A DNA stretch of 64,000 nt, taken from NCBI RefSeq assembly GCF_001179845.1, contig NZ_CVSB01000029.1, positions 100,563-164,562 of the forward strand, written 5' to 3'. Position 1 is the first letter of the stretch; every line of letters begins with the position of its first letter. The DNA is from Candidatus Pelagibacter communis. GTDB lineage: Bacteria > Pseudomonadota > Alphaproteobacteria > Pelagibacterales > Pelagibacteraceae. Shown one piece after another: positions 1 to 10,210 of this stretch. The position numbers were made by a program, and so were the translations under genes. The notes under the pieces are model-generated. The model was given only the letters and a program-made list of their open reading frames with translations, made no database searches and was not told the DNA's origin.

Positions 1-214
1 TTCCCATATTTGGAATTTGAACAAAATTGAAATACCAAAGTAACCCAATCCACATAATTGCAACAATTACATGAATGTATCTAAACAACCAGCTCCAGAA
101 TAGCGTATCAAAAGCAATTCCATTGTTTAAATAAAATAATCCTAAAAACAAAATAATTGCTAACGCAAGTGATGCGTGGACTGTTTTTGATAATGAAGAC
201 AATAAACTGCTCAT
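1..214 (-). CDS. PuuD-like (urate hydroxylase family) membrane protein, N-terminal part
   Basis: The first 71 codons of a gene that runs off the left edge of the window. The peptide starts MSSLLSSLSKTVHASLALA, has a first hydrophobic helix, and then a second around IHVIVAIMWIGLLWYFNFVQ. That second motif is typical of the PuuD/Urate_ox_N membrane family, in which an N-terminal membrane domain may precede a cytochrome c domain. Whether this protein oxidises urate or is only a membrane-domain relative cannot be told from the fragment. An ATG three codons upstream (223) is also in frame, but a TATAAT box at 226-231 would place the transcript start almost on it, so I prefer 214. The gene lies 50 bp downstream of uvrA on the same strand. 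Confidence 0.55.
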   Translation of the reverse strand, partial: MSSLLSSLSKTVHASLALAIILFLGLFYLNNGIAFDTLFWSWLFRYIHVIVAIMWIGLLWYFNFVQIPNMG

Positions 215-225
215 GATTCTCATTA

Positions 226-231
226 ATTATA
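226..231 (-). promoter_or_regulatory. possible -10 box for the PuuD-like gene
   Basis: A perfect TATAAT hexamer on the minus strand, 11 bp before the ATG at 214, in the gap behind uvrA. The position 17 bp further upstream reads TTAAAA, so no good -35 element is seen. In such AT-rich DNA one perfect hexamer is weak evidence. Confidence 0.25.
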
Positions 232-264
232 CACTAATTTTTGAATATTTTTAAGTTGTTAAAT

Positions 265-3117
265 TTAAGCTAAAAGAGGTTTTAAAAATTGACCAGTATA
301 ACTCTCTTTAACTTTGCATACTTCTTCAGGTTTTCCTTCGGCGACAATATTACCACCCTTTACACCACCTTCAGGCCCCATATCCACAATGTAGTCGGCT
401 GTTTTAATAACATCAAGATTATGTTCAATGACAACTACTGTATTCCCAAGTTTTACAAATGTATGAAGTATCTCTAAAAGTTTTTTAATATCATGTTGAT
501 GTAAACCTGTGGTTGGTTCATCTAAGATATACATCGTTCTTCCCGTAGATCTTTTTGAAAGTTCTTTTGCAAGCTTAATTCGTTGTGCTTCACCTCCTGA
601 TAATGTAGTTGCTTGCTGACCAATTTTTATATAGCCTAATCCAACTTTTTTAAGAGTTAATAATTTTGTTTTTATATTAGATATATTTTCAAAATACTCA
701 CATCCTTCATCAACTGACATATCCAAAACATCAGCAATACTTTTACCTTTAAATTTAATTTCTAAGGTTTCTCTATTGTACCTGGTACCCTTACATTCAT
801 CACACTGAATATAAACATCAGGTAAAAAATGCATTTCATATGTGATTACACCATCACCCTCACAAGCTTCACATCTACCTCCTTTAACATTAAAAGAAAA
901 TCTTCCTGGTTTATACCCTCTTGTTTTAGACTCTGGCAGGCTTGTAAACCAATCTCTAATAGGCCCGAAGGCTCCTGTATATGTTGCTGGATTTGATCTT
1001 GGTGTTCTACCAATAGGAGACTGGTCAATATCAATTATTTTATCTATCAATTCTACACCTTTATAACCTTTAAATGATTTGGGTGCTTTTCTTGCTTTAT
1101 TATTTAAAGTTAAATTTAAGGCATGAAATAGGGTTTGTAATATTAGAGTAGATTTACCACTACCTGAGACACCAGTAACACAAGTAAATGTTCCAGTTGG
1201 AATTTTAAGATTAACATTATTTAAATTATTTCCACTTGCACCATTGATTTCTACAAACCTTCCATTTTTAGCTAAACGTCGTGATTTTGGAATTTCAATT
1301 GTTTTTTTATTAGCAAGATACTGTCCAGTAATGCTATTTTTATCTTTTTTAATTTCTTCATATGATCCTTGAGCTGTTATCTCACCACCATTACTTCCGG
1401 CTTCAGGACCAAGATCAATAATATGATCTGCATTTTCCATTGTCTCGGTATCATGCTCAACAACAATGACTGTATTGCCAAGATCTCGTAATCTTTTTAA
1501 TGCATTAATAAGCTTAACATTATCTTTTTGATGTAGTCCAATTGAAGGTTCATCCAAAACATATAATACACCTGTTAAACCAGATCCAATTTGTGAAGCT
1601 AATCTTATTCTTTGAGCTTCACCACCTGATAAAGTTCCAGATTCTCTAGATAATGTTAAATAATCTAAACCAACGTTTAGAAGAAAATTTAATCTTTCAT
1701 TGATTTCTTTTAAAACATGTTCTGCTATTTTAAATTGTCTCTTATCGAGATTATTTTCTAAATTTTTAAACCATTCTGCTGCATCCAAAATAGATTTTTT
1801 TGTTACTTCACTAATATTAAGATCGTCAATTTTTACACATAACGCTTCTTCTTTTAATCTATCACCATTACATGCTTCACATGCAGTATCAGATTGATAT
1901 TCAGCTATCGCTTCTCTTTTCCATTCGCTATCAGACTCTAAAAATCTTCTTTCAAGATTATTAATTACACCTTCGAAGGTTTTTTTATAAGAATATTTTT
2001 CGTAACCATCATCATAATTAAATTTAATTTCATCTTCATCTGAACCATAAAGGATAATATCTTTAATTTTTTTGGGTAATTTTTTCCATTTTTCATCTAA
2101 AGAGAAACCATAATGTTTTGCTAAAGATGATAAAGTTTGAGCATAATATAATGTGGTTGATTTTGACCACGGTTCAATTGCTCCATCTGCTAAACTTTTT
2201 CTTTCATCAGGAACAACTAAATTTGGATCAACATTTAATTTCATTCCAATTCCCTCACATTCTTCACAAGCTCCATAGGGGCTGTTAAAAGAAAAAAGTC
2301 TTGGCTCAATTTCCTCAATTGTAAAACCACTCTCAGGGCAAGCGAATTTAGTAGAGTAAATTAATTTTTCTATTTTTCTGAATTTTTGAGGAAGCGTTTC
2401 ATCTTCATATTCTACAAAAACTAAACCGTTTGCTAAATTTACAGCTGTTTCAATGCTTTCTGCCAATCTATTTCCAAGTTTTGAATTTAAAACTATTCTA
2501 TCGACTAAGACTGAAATATCGTGTTTAAGTTTTTTATCTAGATTAGGTGATTTTTCAATATCATATAAAACATTATCAATTTTAATTTTTCTAAATCCTC
2601 TTCTCTTGTAGCTTAAAATATCTTTTTTATATTCACCTTTACGACCTCTCACTACTGGGGCGTAAATATATATTGTTGATTTTTTTGGTAATTTTTTAAC
2701 TAAATCAACTATTTGTGTAATTGTTTGAGAGGTTATTGGTTTGCCTGTAAATGGTGAGTAGGGGATACCTGCTCTAGCATATAATACTCTCATGTAATCA
2801 TAAATTTCAGTTACAGTTGCAACAGTAGATCTTGGGTTTTTTGATGTATTTTTTTGTTCTATTGCAATAGCAGGACTTAATCCTTCAATTAAATCAACAT
2901 TTGGTTTTTTCATTTTATCTAAAAATTGACGTGCATAGGCAGATAAACTCTCTACATACCTTCTTTGACCTTCAGCGTAGATAGTATCAAAAGCTAAAGA
3001 TGATTTTCCTGACCCTGATAGACCCGTTATGACCACAAATTTGTCTTTTGGAATCTCTACAGTAACATTCTTCAAATTATGTTCTTTAGCGCCCTTAATA
3101 ACTATCTTTTTCATCAT
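265..3117 (-). CDS. uvrA: UvrA, excinuclease ABC subunit A
   Basis: DNA-damage sensor of nucleotide excision repair; a cytoplasmic ABC-type ATPase dimer that loads UvrB onto lesions. At 950 aa it is the normal family length. It contains two ABC ATPase modules: Walker [10 protein letters not shown] near residue 32 and GVSGSGKST near 645, with signature motifs LSGGEAQRI in both halves and DEPSIGLH / DEPTTGLH Walker B regions. CxxC zinc modules are visible (CEECEG, CEACNG, CEACEG, CDECKG); the first zinc module begins CPESG, so one usual Cys is Ser. It starts with two consecutive ATG codons. It is transcribed divergently from ssb across an 88 bp gap, the usual uvrA/ssb arrangement in proteobacteria, so the promoters probably lie back to back there. 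Confidence 0.97.
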   Translation of the reverse strand: MMKKIVIKGAKEHNLKNVTVEIPKDKFVVITGLSGSGKSSLAFDTIYAEGQRRYVESLSAYARQFLDKMKKPNVDLIEGLSPAIAIEQKNTSKNPRSTVATVTEIYDYMRVLYARAGIPYSPFTGKPITSQTITQIVDLVKKLPKKSTIYIYAPVVRGRKGEYKKDILSYKRRGFRKIKIDNVLYDIEKSPNLDKKLKHDISVLVDRIVLNSKLGNRLAESIETAVNLANGLVFVEYEDETLPQKFRKIEKLIYSTKFACPESGFTIEEIEPRLFSFNSPYGACEECEGIGMKLNVDPNLVVPDERKSLADGAIEPWSKSTTLYYAQTLSSLAKHYGFSLDEKWKKLPKKIKDIILYGSDEDEIKFNYDDGYEKYSYKKTFEGVINNLERRFLESDSEWKREAIAEYQSDTACEACNGDRLKEEALCVKIDDLNISEVTKKSILDAAEWFKNLENNLDKRQFKIAEHVLKEINERLNFLLNVGLDYLTLSRESGTLSGGEAQRIRLASQIGSGLTGVLYVLDEPSIGLHQKDNVKLINALKRLRDLGNTVIVVEHDTETMENADHIIDLGPEAGSNGGEITAQGSYEEIKKDKNSITGQYLANKKTIEIPKSRRLAKNGRFVEINGASGNNLNNVNLKIPTGTFTCVTGVSGSGKSTLILQTLFHALNLTLNNKARKAPKSFKGYKGVELIDKIIDIDQSPIGRTPRSNPATYTGAFGPIRDWFTSLPESKTRGYKPGRFSFNVKGGRCEACEGDGVITYEMHFLPDVYIQCDECKGTRYNRETLEIKFKGKSIADVLDMSVDEGCEYFENISNIKTKLLTLKKVGLGYIKIGQQATTLSGGEAQRIKLAKELSKRSTGRTMYILDEPTTGLHQHDIKKLLEILHTFVKLGNTVVVIEHNLDVIKTADYIVDMGPEGGVKGGNIVAEGKPEEVCKVKESYTGQFLKPLLA

Positions 3118-3205
3118 AATTTTAGTTGCTTTGAGTTAATAAAATTAATATTCAGAAGAATTGTGATATAAATCTAATTAACTAATTTAACAAATATTAA
3201 ATATT

Positions 3206-3655
3206 ATGGCTGGAAGTTTAAATAAAGTATTATTAATTGGTCGTTTAGGCGCAGATCCTGAAATTAAGCAAATGGTAAATGGCAAAAGTGTAGCCAGACT
3301 AAGCCTTGCAACAAGTCAATCCTGGAAAGATAAAAATACAGGCGAAAGAAAAGAAAAAACTGAATGGCACCGAGTGGTTGTATTTAATGAGGGTTTAGTA
3401 AATGTTGTTCAACAATACTTAAAAAAAGGTGCTCAAGTTTATGTTGAGGGACAACTTGCTACAAGAAAATGGAAAGATGAACAATCTGGACAAGACAAAT
3501 ACTCAACTGAAATAGTTATACAAGGATATAATTCTTCACTCACAATGTTGGGAGGGAGTAATTCTGGTGGTGGAATTCAAAATGACACAACTCAACAAAA
3601 TAATATTGAGGATTCTTCACAAGTGTCAGATATGGATGATGAAATTCCATTTTAG
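3206..3655 (+). CDS. ssb: Single-stranded DNA-binding protein
   Basis: SSB coats single-stranded DNA in replication, repair and recombination and recruits partners through its tail. The 149 aa protein has the OB fold at about residues 1-110 (start [19 protein letters not shown], then the [10 protein letters not shown] stretch), a Gly/Gln/Asn-rich linker, and the acidic partner-binding tip DMDDEIPF at the C terminus. It is followed after 5 bp by gyrA on the same strand, and divergent from uvrA. Confidence 0.97.
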   Translation: MAGSLNKVLLIGRLGADPEIKQMVNGKSVARLSLATSQSWKDKNTGERKEKTEWHRVVVFNEGLVNVVQQYLKKGAQVYVEGQLATRKWKDEQSGQDKYSTEIVIQGYNSSLTMLGGSNSGGGIQNDTTQQNNIEDSSQVSDMDDEIPF

Positions 3656-3660
3656 TTTCT

Positions 3661-6240
3661 ATGAAAAATACTGAAGAGTTTAAAGATAAAAATATAAAAT
3701 TAATCTCAATGCATGATGAGATGAGCTCATCATATCTTTCTTATGCAATGAGTGTAATTGTAAGTCGTGCACTTCCTGATGTAAGAGATGGTTTAAAACC
3801 TGTTCATAGAAGAATTTTATATGCAATGTACAAAGGTGGATACGATTGGTCTAAACAATTTAGAAAATCTGCAAGAATAGTTGGAGATGTTATTGGTAAA
3901 TATCACCCTCATGGTGATCAGTCTGTTTATGATGCTTTAGTTAGAATGGTGCAAGATTTCTCGATGAGCTTACCGTTAATTCAAGGTCAAGGAAATTTTG
4001 GTTCTATAGATGGTGATCCAGCAGCAGCAATGAGATATACCGAAACTCGTTTATCAAAAGTTTCTCAATATTTAATTGACGATATTGAAAAAAATACAAT
4101 TACTTTTAAAAGTAATTATGACGAAACAGAGAAAGAACCAAGTGTTTTACCAGCACAGTTTCCAAATCTATTAGTAAATGGAGCTGGTGGTATCGCAGTT
4201 GGTATGGCAACAAGTATACCTCCACATAATTTAGGTGAAATTATAGATGGTACATTGGCCTTAATAGATAACAAAGATATTAAAATTAAAGAATTAATGA
4301 AACATATACCTGGTCCAGATTTTCCAACTGGTGGTGTAATTATAGGTAAAGATATAATTAAACAAGGATATAACAATGGAAGAGGATCATTTAAGATTAG
4401 AGGTGAAATCTCAATTGAACAACAAAAAAATGGACGTGAAAGACTTGTAATAACTTCTATACCTTATCAAGTTAACAAATCTGTTTTAAACGAAAGGATT
4501 GCTCAATTAGTAAGAGAAAAAAAGATTGAAGGAATAAGAGATATTAGAGACGAATCTAACAGAGAAGGTATTAGGGTAGCAATAGATTTAAGAAATGGTG
4601 TAGAGCCAGAGACTATAAAGAGACAATTATATAAAAATACTCAAATCGAAAGTTCTTTTGGATTTAATACTTTGGCTATTGTTGAGGGAAAACCTCAAAC
4701 TTGTACTTTAAAAGATTTTTTATCAAATTTTTTAACTTTTAGAGAAGATGTAATTATTAAGAAAACTAAATTTGATCTTCAAAAAGCAGAGGAACGCGCT
4801 CATATACTAATAGGATTATCAGTTTCAGTTGAAAATTTGGATAAAATAATAAAAATTATTCGATCATCTAAAACACCAGATGAAGCTAAAGTATCAATTT
4901 TAAAAAACAAATGGAAAATAAATAAGTCACAAAAATTAATTTCTTTAGTAGAAGGAAAAAAAGGCAAAAATCTTTATTCTTTATCTGAATCACAAGTTTT
5001 AGCCATTTTAGAATTAAGACTTCAAAAATTAACTGCATTAGGAATAAATGAAATCGAAGTTGAAATTAAAAAACTAGCTGAACTAATCACTAAATATAAA
5101 AAGATTATTTCATCCAAAAAAGAGCTTTTAAAAGTAATCAGTGAAGAGTTAAAAAATATTAAAGAGAAATTTGCTATTCCAAGAAGAACTAAAATTATAG
5201 ATGCTGTTTTAAATTATGATATTGAAGAAACTATCCAAAAACAATCAGTAATAATTACAGTTACATTACAAGGATACATAAAAAGAGGTTTTTTAGATGG
5301 AGTAAAAAAACAAAAAAGAGGTGGTAAGGGAAAATCAGGCATAACAACTAGAGATCAAGACTCGGTTGTTCAAACATTATCCGTAAATACTCATACTTCA
5401 GTACTCTTCTTTTCTACTGAGGGTTTAGTTTACAAGATCAAAGCATGGAAAATCCCAGAGGGTTCATCATCATCTAAAGGTAAGTCTTTATTTAATATTT
5501 TACCTTTGAAGAGTCACCAAGCAATAAGCTCAATTATGCCAATGCCGGAAGATGAAACCGATTTAAAAAATTATCAAATTATATTTGCTACTGCTCAAGG
5601 CAAAGTGAGAAAAAATAGTTTAGAAGACTTTTCATTAATTAATGCATCTGGAAAAATTGCTATGAAATTAGATAACAATGATAAAATTGTAGGTGTTAAA
5701 ATTTGCAAAGATGATCAAGATGTAATTTTAAGCACAAAATTTGGAAAATGTATTAGATTTGAAGCCAAAAAGTTAAGAGTTTTTAAAGGTAGATCTTCTA
5801 AAGGAATTAAGGGAATAGAGTTAGCACCAAATGATCAAATAGTATCTTTGTCGGTTATCGATAATGATAAAATTAATAAAAACGAAAAAAAATCAAAAGA
5901 CAAAAAATCTGAATTAATAGCAAAAGAGAAATTTGTTTTATCAATAAGTGAAAACGGTTATGGAAAAAAGACTTCTCATTCAGATTACAGAGTTACTAAC
6001 AGAGGTGGTAAAGGAATTATAGGAATAGTAAATTCACCAAGAAATGGAAATATTACTTCATCATTTCCAGTTTTTGAGGGTGACGAAATTTTAATTTCTA
6101 CAAATAAAGGAAGGGTTATTAGAGTAGCTGTTAAAGAAATTAGAACTGCAGGAAGAAATACACAGGGAGTTAGAATAATTAAGTTATCAGGAGAAGAAAA
6201 AGTTGTTTCAGCTATTAAAATTGATGATAATTTAATTTAA
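3661..6240 (+). CDS. gyrA: DNA gyrase subunit A
   Basis: The DNA-cleaving subunit of gyrase, which introduces negative supercoils together with GyrB. At 859 aa it is normal length. The N-terminal breakage-reunion domain contains [20 protein letters not shown] near residue 30 and the catalytic tyrosine in [10 protein letters not shown] (Tyr126). The C-terminal half is the beta-pinwheel DNA-wrapping domain, with a GyrA-box-like [10 protein letters not shown] around residues 553-562, which supports GyrA rather than ParC. A Lys/Asn-rich insert around residues 738-755 interrupts the pinwheel blades. Its TAA stop shares one base with the coaD start, suggesting translational coupling. Confidence 0.96.
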   Translation: MKNTEEFKDKNIKLISMHDEMSSSYLSYAMSVIVSRALPDVRDGLKPVHRRILYAMYKGGYDWSKQFRKSARIVGDVIGKYHPHGDQSVYDALVRMVQDFSMSLPLIQGQGNFGSIDGDPAAAMRYTETRLSKVSQYLIDDIEKNTITFKSNYDETEKEPSVLPAQFPNLLVNGAGGIAVGMATSIPPHNLGEIIDGTLALIDNKDIKIKELMKHIPGPDFPTGGVIIGKDIIKQGYNNGRGSFKIRGEISIEQQKNGRERLVITSIPYQVNKSVLNERIAQLVREKKIEGIRDIRDESNREGIRVAIDLRNGVEPETIKRQLYKNTQIESSFGFNTLAIVEGKPQTCTLKDFLSNFLTFREDVIIKKTKFDLQKAEERAHILIGLSVSVENLDKIIKIIRSSKTPDEAKVSILKNKWKINKSQKLISLVEGKKGKNLYSLSESQVLAILELRLQKLTALGINEIEVEIKKLAELITKYKKIISSKKELLKVISEELKNIKEKFAIPRRTKIIDAVLNYDIEETIQKQSVIITVTLQGYIKRGFLDGVKKQKRGGKGKSGITTRDQDSVVQTLSVNTHTSVLFFSTEGLVYKIKAWKIPEGSSSSKGKSLFNILPLKSHQAISSIMPMPEDETDLKNYQIIFATAQGKVRKNSLEDFSLINASGKIAMKLDNNDKIVGVKICKDDQDVILSTKFGKCIRFEAKKLRVFKGRSSKGIKGIELAPNDQIVSLSVIDNDKINKNEKKSKDKKSELIAKEKFVLSISENGYGKKTSHSDYRVTNRGGKGIIGIVNSPRNGNITSSFPVFEGDEILISTNKGRVIRVAVKEIRTAGRNTQGVRIIKLSGEEKVVSAIKIDDNLI

Positions 6241-6734
6241 TGAGTAAAATTGCAATTTATCCAGGAACATTTGATCCAATTACCTTCGGACATATTGATG
6301 TAATAAAAAAATCATTAAAATTATTTGATAAAATAGTAGTAGGTGTCTCAGATGAAAGTAACAAAAATTATCTATTTAGTTCTGAAGAAAGAATAGAAAT
6401 AGTAAACAAAGCTTTATTTAAAGATCTAAAGTTAAATAGGAAAAAAATAAAAGTAGTATCATTTGGCTCTTTAACCACTGATTTATGTAAAAAATATAAA
6501 TCAAACATTATTTTAAGAGGATTAAGAGCTGTATCTGATTTTGAATATGAATTTCAATTAGCTGGTATGAACAGAAAATTGAACCAAAATATTGAAACAA
6601 TTTTTTTAATGTCTGATGTAGAAAATCAAATTATTTCATCTAGATTTGTAAAAGAGATTGTTAAATTAAAAGGTGATATTAAAAAATTTACTACCAAAAG
6701 TACAATCAAGTCTTTAAAAGAGAAATATGAATAA
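6240..6734 (+). CDS. coaD: Phosphopantetheine adenylyltransferase
   Basis: Catalyses ATP + 4'-phosphopantetheine to dephospho-CoA + PPi, the penultimate step of CoA synthesis. The 164 aa protein carries the nucleotidyltransferase motif YPGTFDPITFGHIDVI at the N terminus (T/HxGH signature) and the C-terminal ISSRFVKEI element typical of CoaD. The start codon overlaps the gyrA stop by one base, and the end overlaps the next gene by 8 bp, so it is inside a tight + strand operon. Confidence 0.95.
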   Translation: MSKIAIYPGTFDPITFGHIDVIKKSLKLFDKIVVGVSDESNKNYLFSSEERIEIVNKALFKDLKLNRKKIKVVSFGSLTTDLCKKYKSNIILRGLRAVSDFEYEFQLAGMNRKLNQNIETIFLMSDVENQIISSRFVKEIVKLKGDIKKFTTKSTIKSLKEKYE

Positions 6735-7287
6735 AATTTTTATTAGAATACTTATTTTGTTTTTTTTTATTACCAACCAATCAATAGCTGAGGAGAATAT
6801 AATGATATTAAAATTAAAAGATGGTGACGTTAAAATTGAATTGTTTGATGATGTTGCTCCAAATCATGTTAAAAGAATTAAGGAATTAGCAAATAGCGGT
6901 AAATACGATAATGTTGTTTTTCACAGAGTTATTGATGGATTTATGGCTCAAACAGGTGATGTGAAATTTGGAAATTCAGAATCTAAAGATTTTGATCTTA
7001 GAAGAGCTGGAATGGGTGGATCAGATTTTCCTGACTTAGAGCAAGAATTCAATAGTCTACCACATGATAGAGGAACTTTATCAATGGCACGAGCTCAAGA
7101 TCCAAATAGTGCAAATAGTCAATTTTTTATTTGCTTTCAGCCAGCTCCTTTTTTAGATCGACAATACACAGTATTTGGAAAAGTAGTCGAGGGTATGGAA
7201 TTTGTAGATAAAATAAAAAGAGGTGATCAAAACAATAACGGTGCTGTAACTGATCCAGATAAGATTATTAGTTTCAAATCCCAATAA
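6727..7287 (+). CDS. Exported cyclophilin-type peptidylprolyl isomerase
   Basis: Peptidyl-prolyl cis-trans isomerase of the cyclophilin family, predicted to act in the periplasm. The first 21 residues are a signal peptide (hydrophobic ILILFFFI core, cleavage probably after SIAEE or SIA). The mature part has the cyclophilin core: FHRVIDGFMAQTGD near residue 60, then NSANSQFFICF and FLDRQYTVFGKVVEGM. An extended loop around residues 83-107 (LRRAGMGGSDFPDLEQEF) is typical of alphaproteobacterial members. It overlaps coaD by 8 bp and lies 8 bp before tgt. It could be called PpiA or PpiB; the signal peptide argues for the periplasmic form. Confidence 0.92.
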   Translation: MNKIFIRILILFFFITNQSIAEENIMILKLKDGDVKIELFDDVAPNHVKRIKELANSGKYDNVVFHRVIDGFMAQTGDVKFGNSESKDFDLRRAGMGGSDFPDLEQEFNSLPHDRGTLSMARAQDPNSANSQFFICFQPAPFLDRQYTVFGKVVEGMEFVDKIKRGDQNNNGAVTDPDKIISFKSQ

Positions 7288-7295
7288 ATTTTTTA

Positions 7296-8408
7296 ATGGC
7301 ATTAAAAAAATTTGCCTTTAACGTTTTAAAAAAAGATAAATTTGCTAGGTGTGGTTTAATTGAGACACATCGTGGAAATATACAAACACCTGCCTTTATG
7401 CCTGTTGGAACTCAAGCCACAGTAAAGGCTTGTACAATAGATGATATAAAAAAAACAGGCTCCGAAATCATACTTTCAAATACTTACCACTTAATGATAC
7501 GCCCAGGTGTTGAAAGAATTCAATCTGCAGGTGGACTTCATAATTTTATGAACTGTGATTTACCTATATTAACTGACTCTGGTGGTTTTCAAGTTATGTC
7601 TTTATCAAAATTAAATAAAATTGATAGAGAGAAGGGGGCTATATTTAACTCTCATGTTGATGGAAAAAAATTTTATCTAAGTCCGGAAGAAAGTATAAGA
7701 ATACAGTTAGGTTTAAACTCTGATATTGTAATGATTATGGATGAATGCCCAAAGAAAACTAATGATTATAATGTTATAAAAAAATCGATGAATTTATCAC
7801 TTTACTGGGCAGAAAGATCAAAAATAGCATTTGGTAACAATCCACATAAAGCTTTATTTGGAATTGTTCAAGGAGGTTTATTTAAAGATTTAAGACTTAA
7901 ATCACTTGAAGAATTAATTAAAATTGGTTTTGATGGTTATGCTATTGGTGGATTAGCAGTAGGAGAAACACAAAATGAAATGTTCAATGTCTTAGATGAT
8001 ATCAAAGAATCTTTACCTAATGAAAAACCACACTATCTAATGGGTGTTGGTACGCCATCAGACATTCTGGGAGCTGTAAAAAGAGGTATTGATATGTTTG
8101 ATTGTGTTTTACCTACTAGATCTGGGCGAACGGGTTTAGCTTTTACATGGAATGGAAGGGTAAATATTAAAAATAATAAGTATCAAAATGATAATACACC
8201 ACTTGATCCTTATTGTGAAAATCTTAATTTAAACAAATATTCTAAAAATTATCTAAATCATCTGTTTAACACTAATGAAATATTAGCTTCAATGTTATTA
8301 ACACTTCACAACATTAATTTTTATCAAGAATTGATGTTTCAAATAAGAAAAAATATAAATACTGGTACATTTGATGAATTTCACAATAAATACATAGATA
8401 AGTTGTAG
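7296..8408 (+). CDS. tgt: Queuine/preQ1 tRNA-guanine transglycosylase (zinc site altered)
   Basis: TGT exchanges guanine-34 of GUN-anticodon tRNAs for the queuosine precursor preQ1. The 370 aa length, the substrate pocket DSGGFQVMSLSK, GGLAVGE, the catalytic region FDCVLPTRSGRTG and the C-terminal half are all family-typical. The structural zinc site is not. The usual CxCxxC followed after 25 residues by His reads here Cys307-Glu-Asn309-Leu-Asn-Leu312, with the distal His338 kept at the right spacing. Two of four ligands are therefore replaced. The rest of the helix around it (KYSKNYLNHL) is conserved, so this is not a frameshift. It is the last gene of the ssb-gyrA-coaD-PPIase run, before tRNA-Lys. 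Confidence 0.93.
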   Translation: MALKKFAFNVLKKDKFARCGLIETHRGNIQTPAFMPVGTQATVKACTIDDIKKTGSEIILSNTYHLMIRPGVERIQSAGGLHNFMNCDLPILTDSGGFQVMSLSKLNKIDREKGAIFNSHVDGKKFYLSPEESIRIQLGLNSDIVMIMDECPKKTNDYNVIKKSMNLSLYWAERSKIAFGNNPHKALFGIVQGGLFKDLRLKSLEELIKIGFDGYAIGGLAVGETQNEMFNVLDDIKESLPNEKPHYLMGVGTPSDILGAVKRGIDMFDCVLPTRSGRTGLAFTWNGRVNIKNNKYQNDNTPLDPYCENLNLNKYSKNYLNHLFNTNEILASMLLTLHNINFYQELMFQIRKNINTGTFDEFHNKYIDKL

Positions 8409-8562
8409 TTAAAATAAGTGTGCCATTTTGTGTATATAATCAAGTCAAATTCCTTAATTTAACAAGCTTAATTAATGAAAACTTTTACATACAACGAATT
8501 GAAAAATAAAAATTTATCTGTATACACACAATATTCATTTAGAAAAAATGAATCAATTTTGT

Positions 8563-8638
<76 letters not shown>

Positions 8639-8639
8639 T

Positions 8640-8669
8640 ATTAAATTAACTTATTTAAGTTATTTTAAT
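8640..8669. terminator. AT-rich hairpin between convergent tRNA-Lys and the M48 gene
   Basis: Inverted repeat ATTAAATTAACTT (8640-8652), loop ATTT, AAGTTATTTTAAT (8657-8669), with 12 of 13 positions paired. It starts two bases after the tRNA CCA and overlaps the stop codon of the M48 protease gene on the other strand. The position suits a shared, bidirectional terminator, but the stem is almost pure A-T and no clear T tract follows. Confidence 0.35.
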
Positions 8670-9479
8670 AGGTGGATACTTTATAATTATTTCATTCATC
8701 CAATTTTGTAAATTTTTTATTCTATTTTCTGATGATGGATGAGTGCTCATAAATTCAGCTGGTTCTTTTCCTTTGTTAAGTTTTTTCATCCTTTCCCATA
8801 GCTGAACTGTTTCTCTAATATCATAACCTGAAAGAGATGAAAAAATCATACCTAAATAATCAGCTTCACTTTCTTGTTTTCTGCTAAATGGATTCATTAA
8901 GCCAATCTGAGATAGCATACCAACAGTATTCATACCTGTTACTTTATTGACTTGAGATAATTTTCCTCCACTAAAAATATCAAATAATTGGGTTCCAGTA
9001 TTAATCAACGCACCACGACTTGCTCTCTCAACAGAATGTTTTGCTACTGCGTGAGCAATTTCATGACCCATTACTGCAGCTAAACCATCTGTATTTTTTG
9101 TAGCTTCTAAAATTCCAGTATAAATCGCAATTTTTCCTCCAGGCATACACCATGCATTCCTAGTCTTTTTTTCAATTAAAATATACTCCCATTTAAAATT
9201 TGAGGTAGGATTTTCTACGTTAATACTAGTAAAATATTTGTCTATTGAATTTTCCATTTTACTACCAATTTCTTTTATTTTTTCTAAAGTTTCAAAATCA
9301 TCACTCATTTTTTCTTTTTCTTTAATTTTTTCATATATTTGAGCAGCTTGAGAATTTAATCTTGATTCAGGAATTATTTTTAATTGCTTTCTGTCTGTGA
9401 TAGGAGCTGTAGTACATGAAGGTAGTATTAACCCACAACAACTACAACCAACATATGATAAAAATTTTCTTCTATCCAT
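8655..9479 (-). CDS. M48-family zinc metalloprotease, probable lipoprotein
   Basis: Predicted envelope metallopeptidase related to BepA/LoiP/YcaL, which act in outer-membrane protein quality control. The N terminus MDRRKFLSYVGCSCCGLILPSC has an RRKFL twin-arginine-like motif and a Cys at residue 22 that could be lipidated. The active site is His139-Glu-Ile-Ala-His143 in GHEIAHAVAKHS, and the third zinc ligand is probably the Glu in KQESEADYLGM about 60 residues later. The C-terminal STHPSSENRI motif is family-typical. No TPR domain follows, so this is the short form (274 aa). It is convergent with tRNA-Lys and divergent from DUF502. Confidence 0.9.
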   Translation of the reverse strand: MDRRKFLSYVGCSCCGLILPSCTTAPITDRKQLKIIPESRLNSQAAQIYEKIKEKEKMSDDFETLEKIKEIGSKMENSIDKYFTSINVENPTSNFKWEYILIEKKTRNAWCMPGGKIAIYTGILEATKNTDGLAAVMGHEIAHAVAKHSVERASRGALINTGTQLFDIFSGGKLSQVNKVTGMNTVGMLSQIGLMNPFSRKQESEADYLGMIFSSLSGYDIRETVQLWERMKKLNKGKEPAEFMSTHPSSENRIKNLQNWMNEIIIKYPPIKIT

Positions 9480-9510
9480 TTCTAAATAAAATTGCTATTA
9501 ATTTTATCAG

Positions 9511-9588
9511 ATGAATCTAAATAATAAAATATTAATAGTTTTATTTATTGTTTGTATTGTTTTTGTAATTTACGCTAGTTACAGTTAA
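9511..9588 (+). CDS. possible 25-residue single-span membrane peptide
   Basis: ATG to TAA encodes MNLNNKILIVLFIVCIVFVI followed by YASYS: a short polar start and one hydrophobic stretch of about 17 residues. It ends 4 bp before the DUF502 start, on the same strand, in the 113 bp gap behind the M48 gene. No strong ribosome-binding site is visible. It could be a real small membrane protein or merely the leader region of the DUF502 gene. Confidence 0.35.
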   Translation: MNLNNKILIVLFIVCIVFVIYASYS

Positions 9589-9592
9589 TCTT

Positions 9593-10210
9593 ATGTCAAA
9601 AAAATCAAAAAAAAAATCTATTTCATTAACATTAAGAAACTATTTTATTACTGGTGTTGTTGTTTTAATACCGATAGGTTTTACTTTATATTTAACTAAA
9701 ATTTTAATTGGAATATCTTCAAACTTAATTCCAAAAAATATTAATCCAAATAGTTATTTACCTTTCAATATACCTGGTGTTGAAATTGTAATTTCAATTT
9801 TACTTATTACTATCGTTGGTGGCCTGTCTTTATCATTTTTTGGTAGACGAATTTTAAAACTAATTGATGATTTATTTAAACGAATTCCTTTTTTGAGAAC
9901 TGTTTATTCTGCAGTGGTTCAAATGACTGAGACATTTTCAAAAAAAGATGATGGTAAAAAAAGTGTAGTTTTAATTGAGTATCCTAGAAGAGGTGTTTGG
10001 GCAGTAGGTTTTGCAACAAAAGAAAACAAAGGGGAAATGTCAGAAAAAACAAATAAAAAATTAATTAATGTTTTTGTACCAACAACGCCAAATCCTACAA
10101 GCGGCTTTTTACTTATGTTTCCAGTTGAGGATGTAATATATTTAAATATGTCTTTTGAAGAGGCTTCTAAGTTTATTGTGTCTGCAGGAACATCTCAAAA
10201 GAAAAACTAA
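9593..10210 (+). CDS. DUF502 family membrane protein
   Basis: A 205 aa inner-membrane protein of unknown function (DUF502). There are two transmembrane helices at about residues 15-38 and 60-85, then a soluble domain with family-typical blocks: FKRIPFLRTVYSAVVQM, PRRGVWAVGFATKE and VFVPTTPNPTSGFLLMFP. The N terminus is a Lys/Ser tract (MSKKSKKKS). It converges on recG with a 4 bp overlap of the two stop regions. DUF502, recG and sdhE are commonly neighbours in alphaproteobacteria, so this is core DNA. Confidence 0.9.
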   Translation: MSKKSKKKSISLTLRNYFITGVVVLIPIGFTLYLTKILIGISSNLIPKNINPNSYLPFNIPGVEIVISILLITIVGGLSLSFFGRRILKLIDDLFKRIPFLRTVYSAVVQMTETFSKKDDGKKSVVLIEYPRRGVWAVGFATKENKGEMSEKTNKKLINVFVPTTPNPTSGFLLMFPVEDVIYLNMSFEEASKFIVSAGTSQKKN

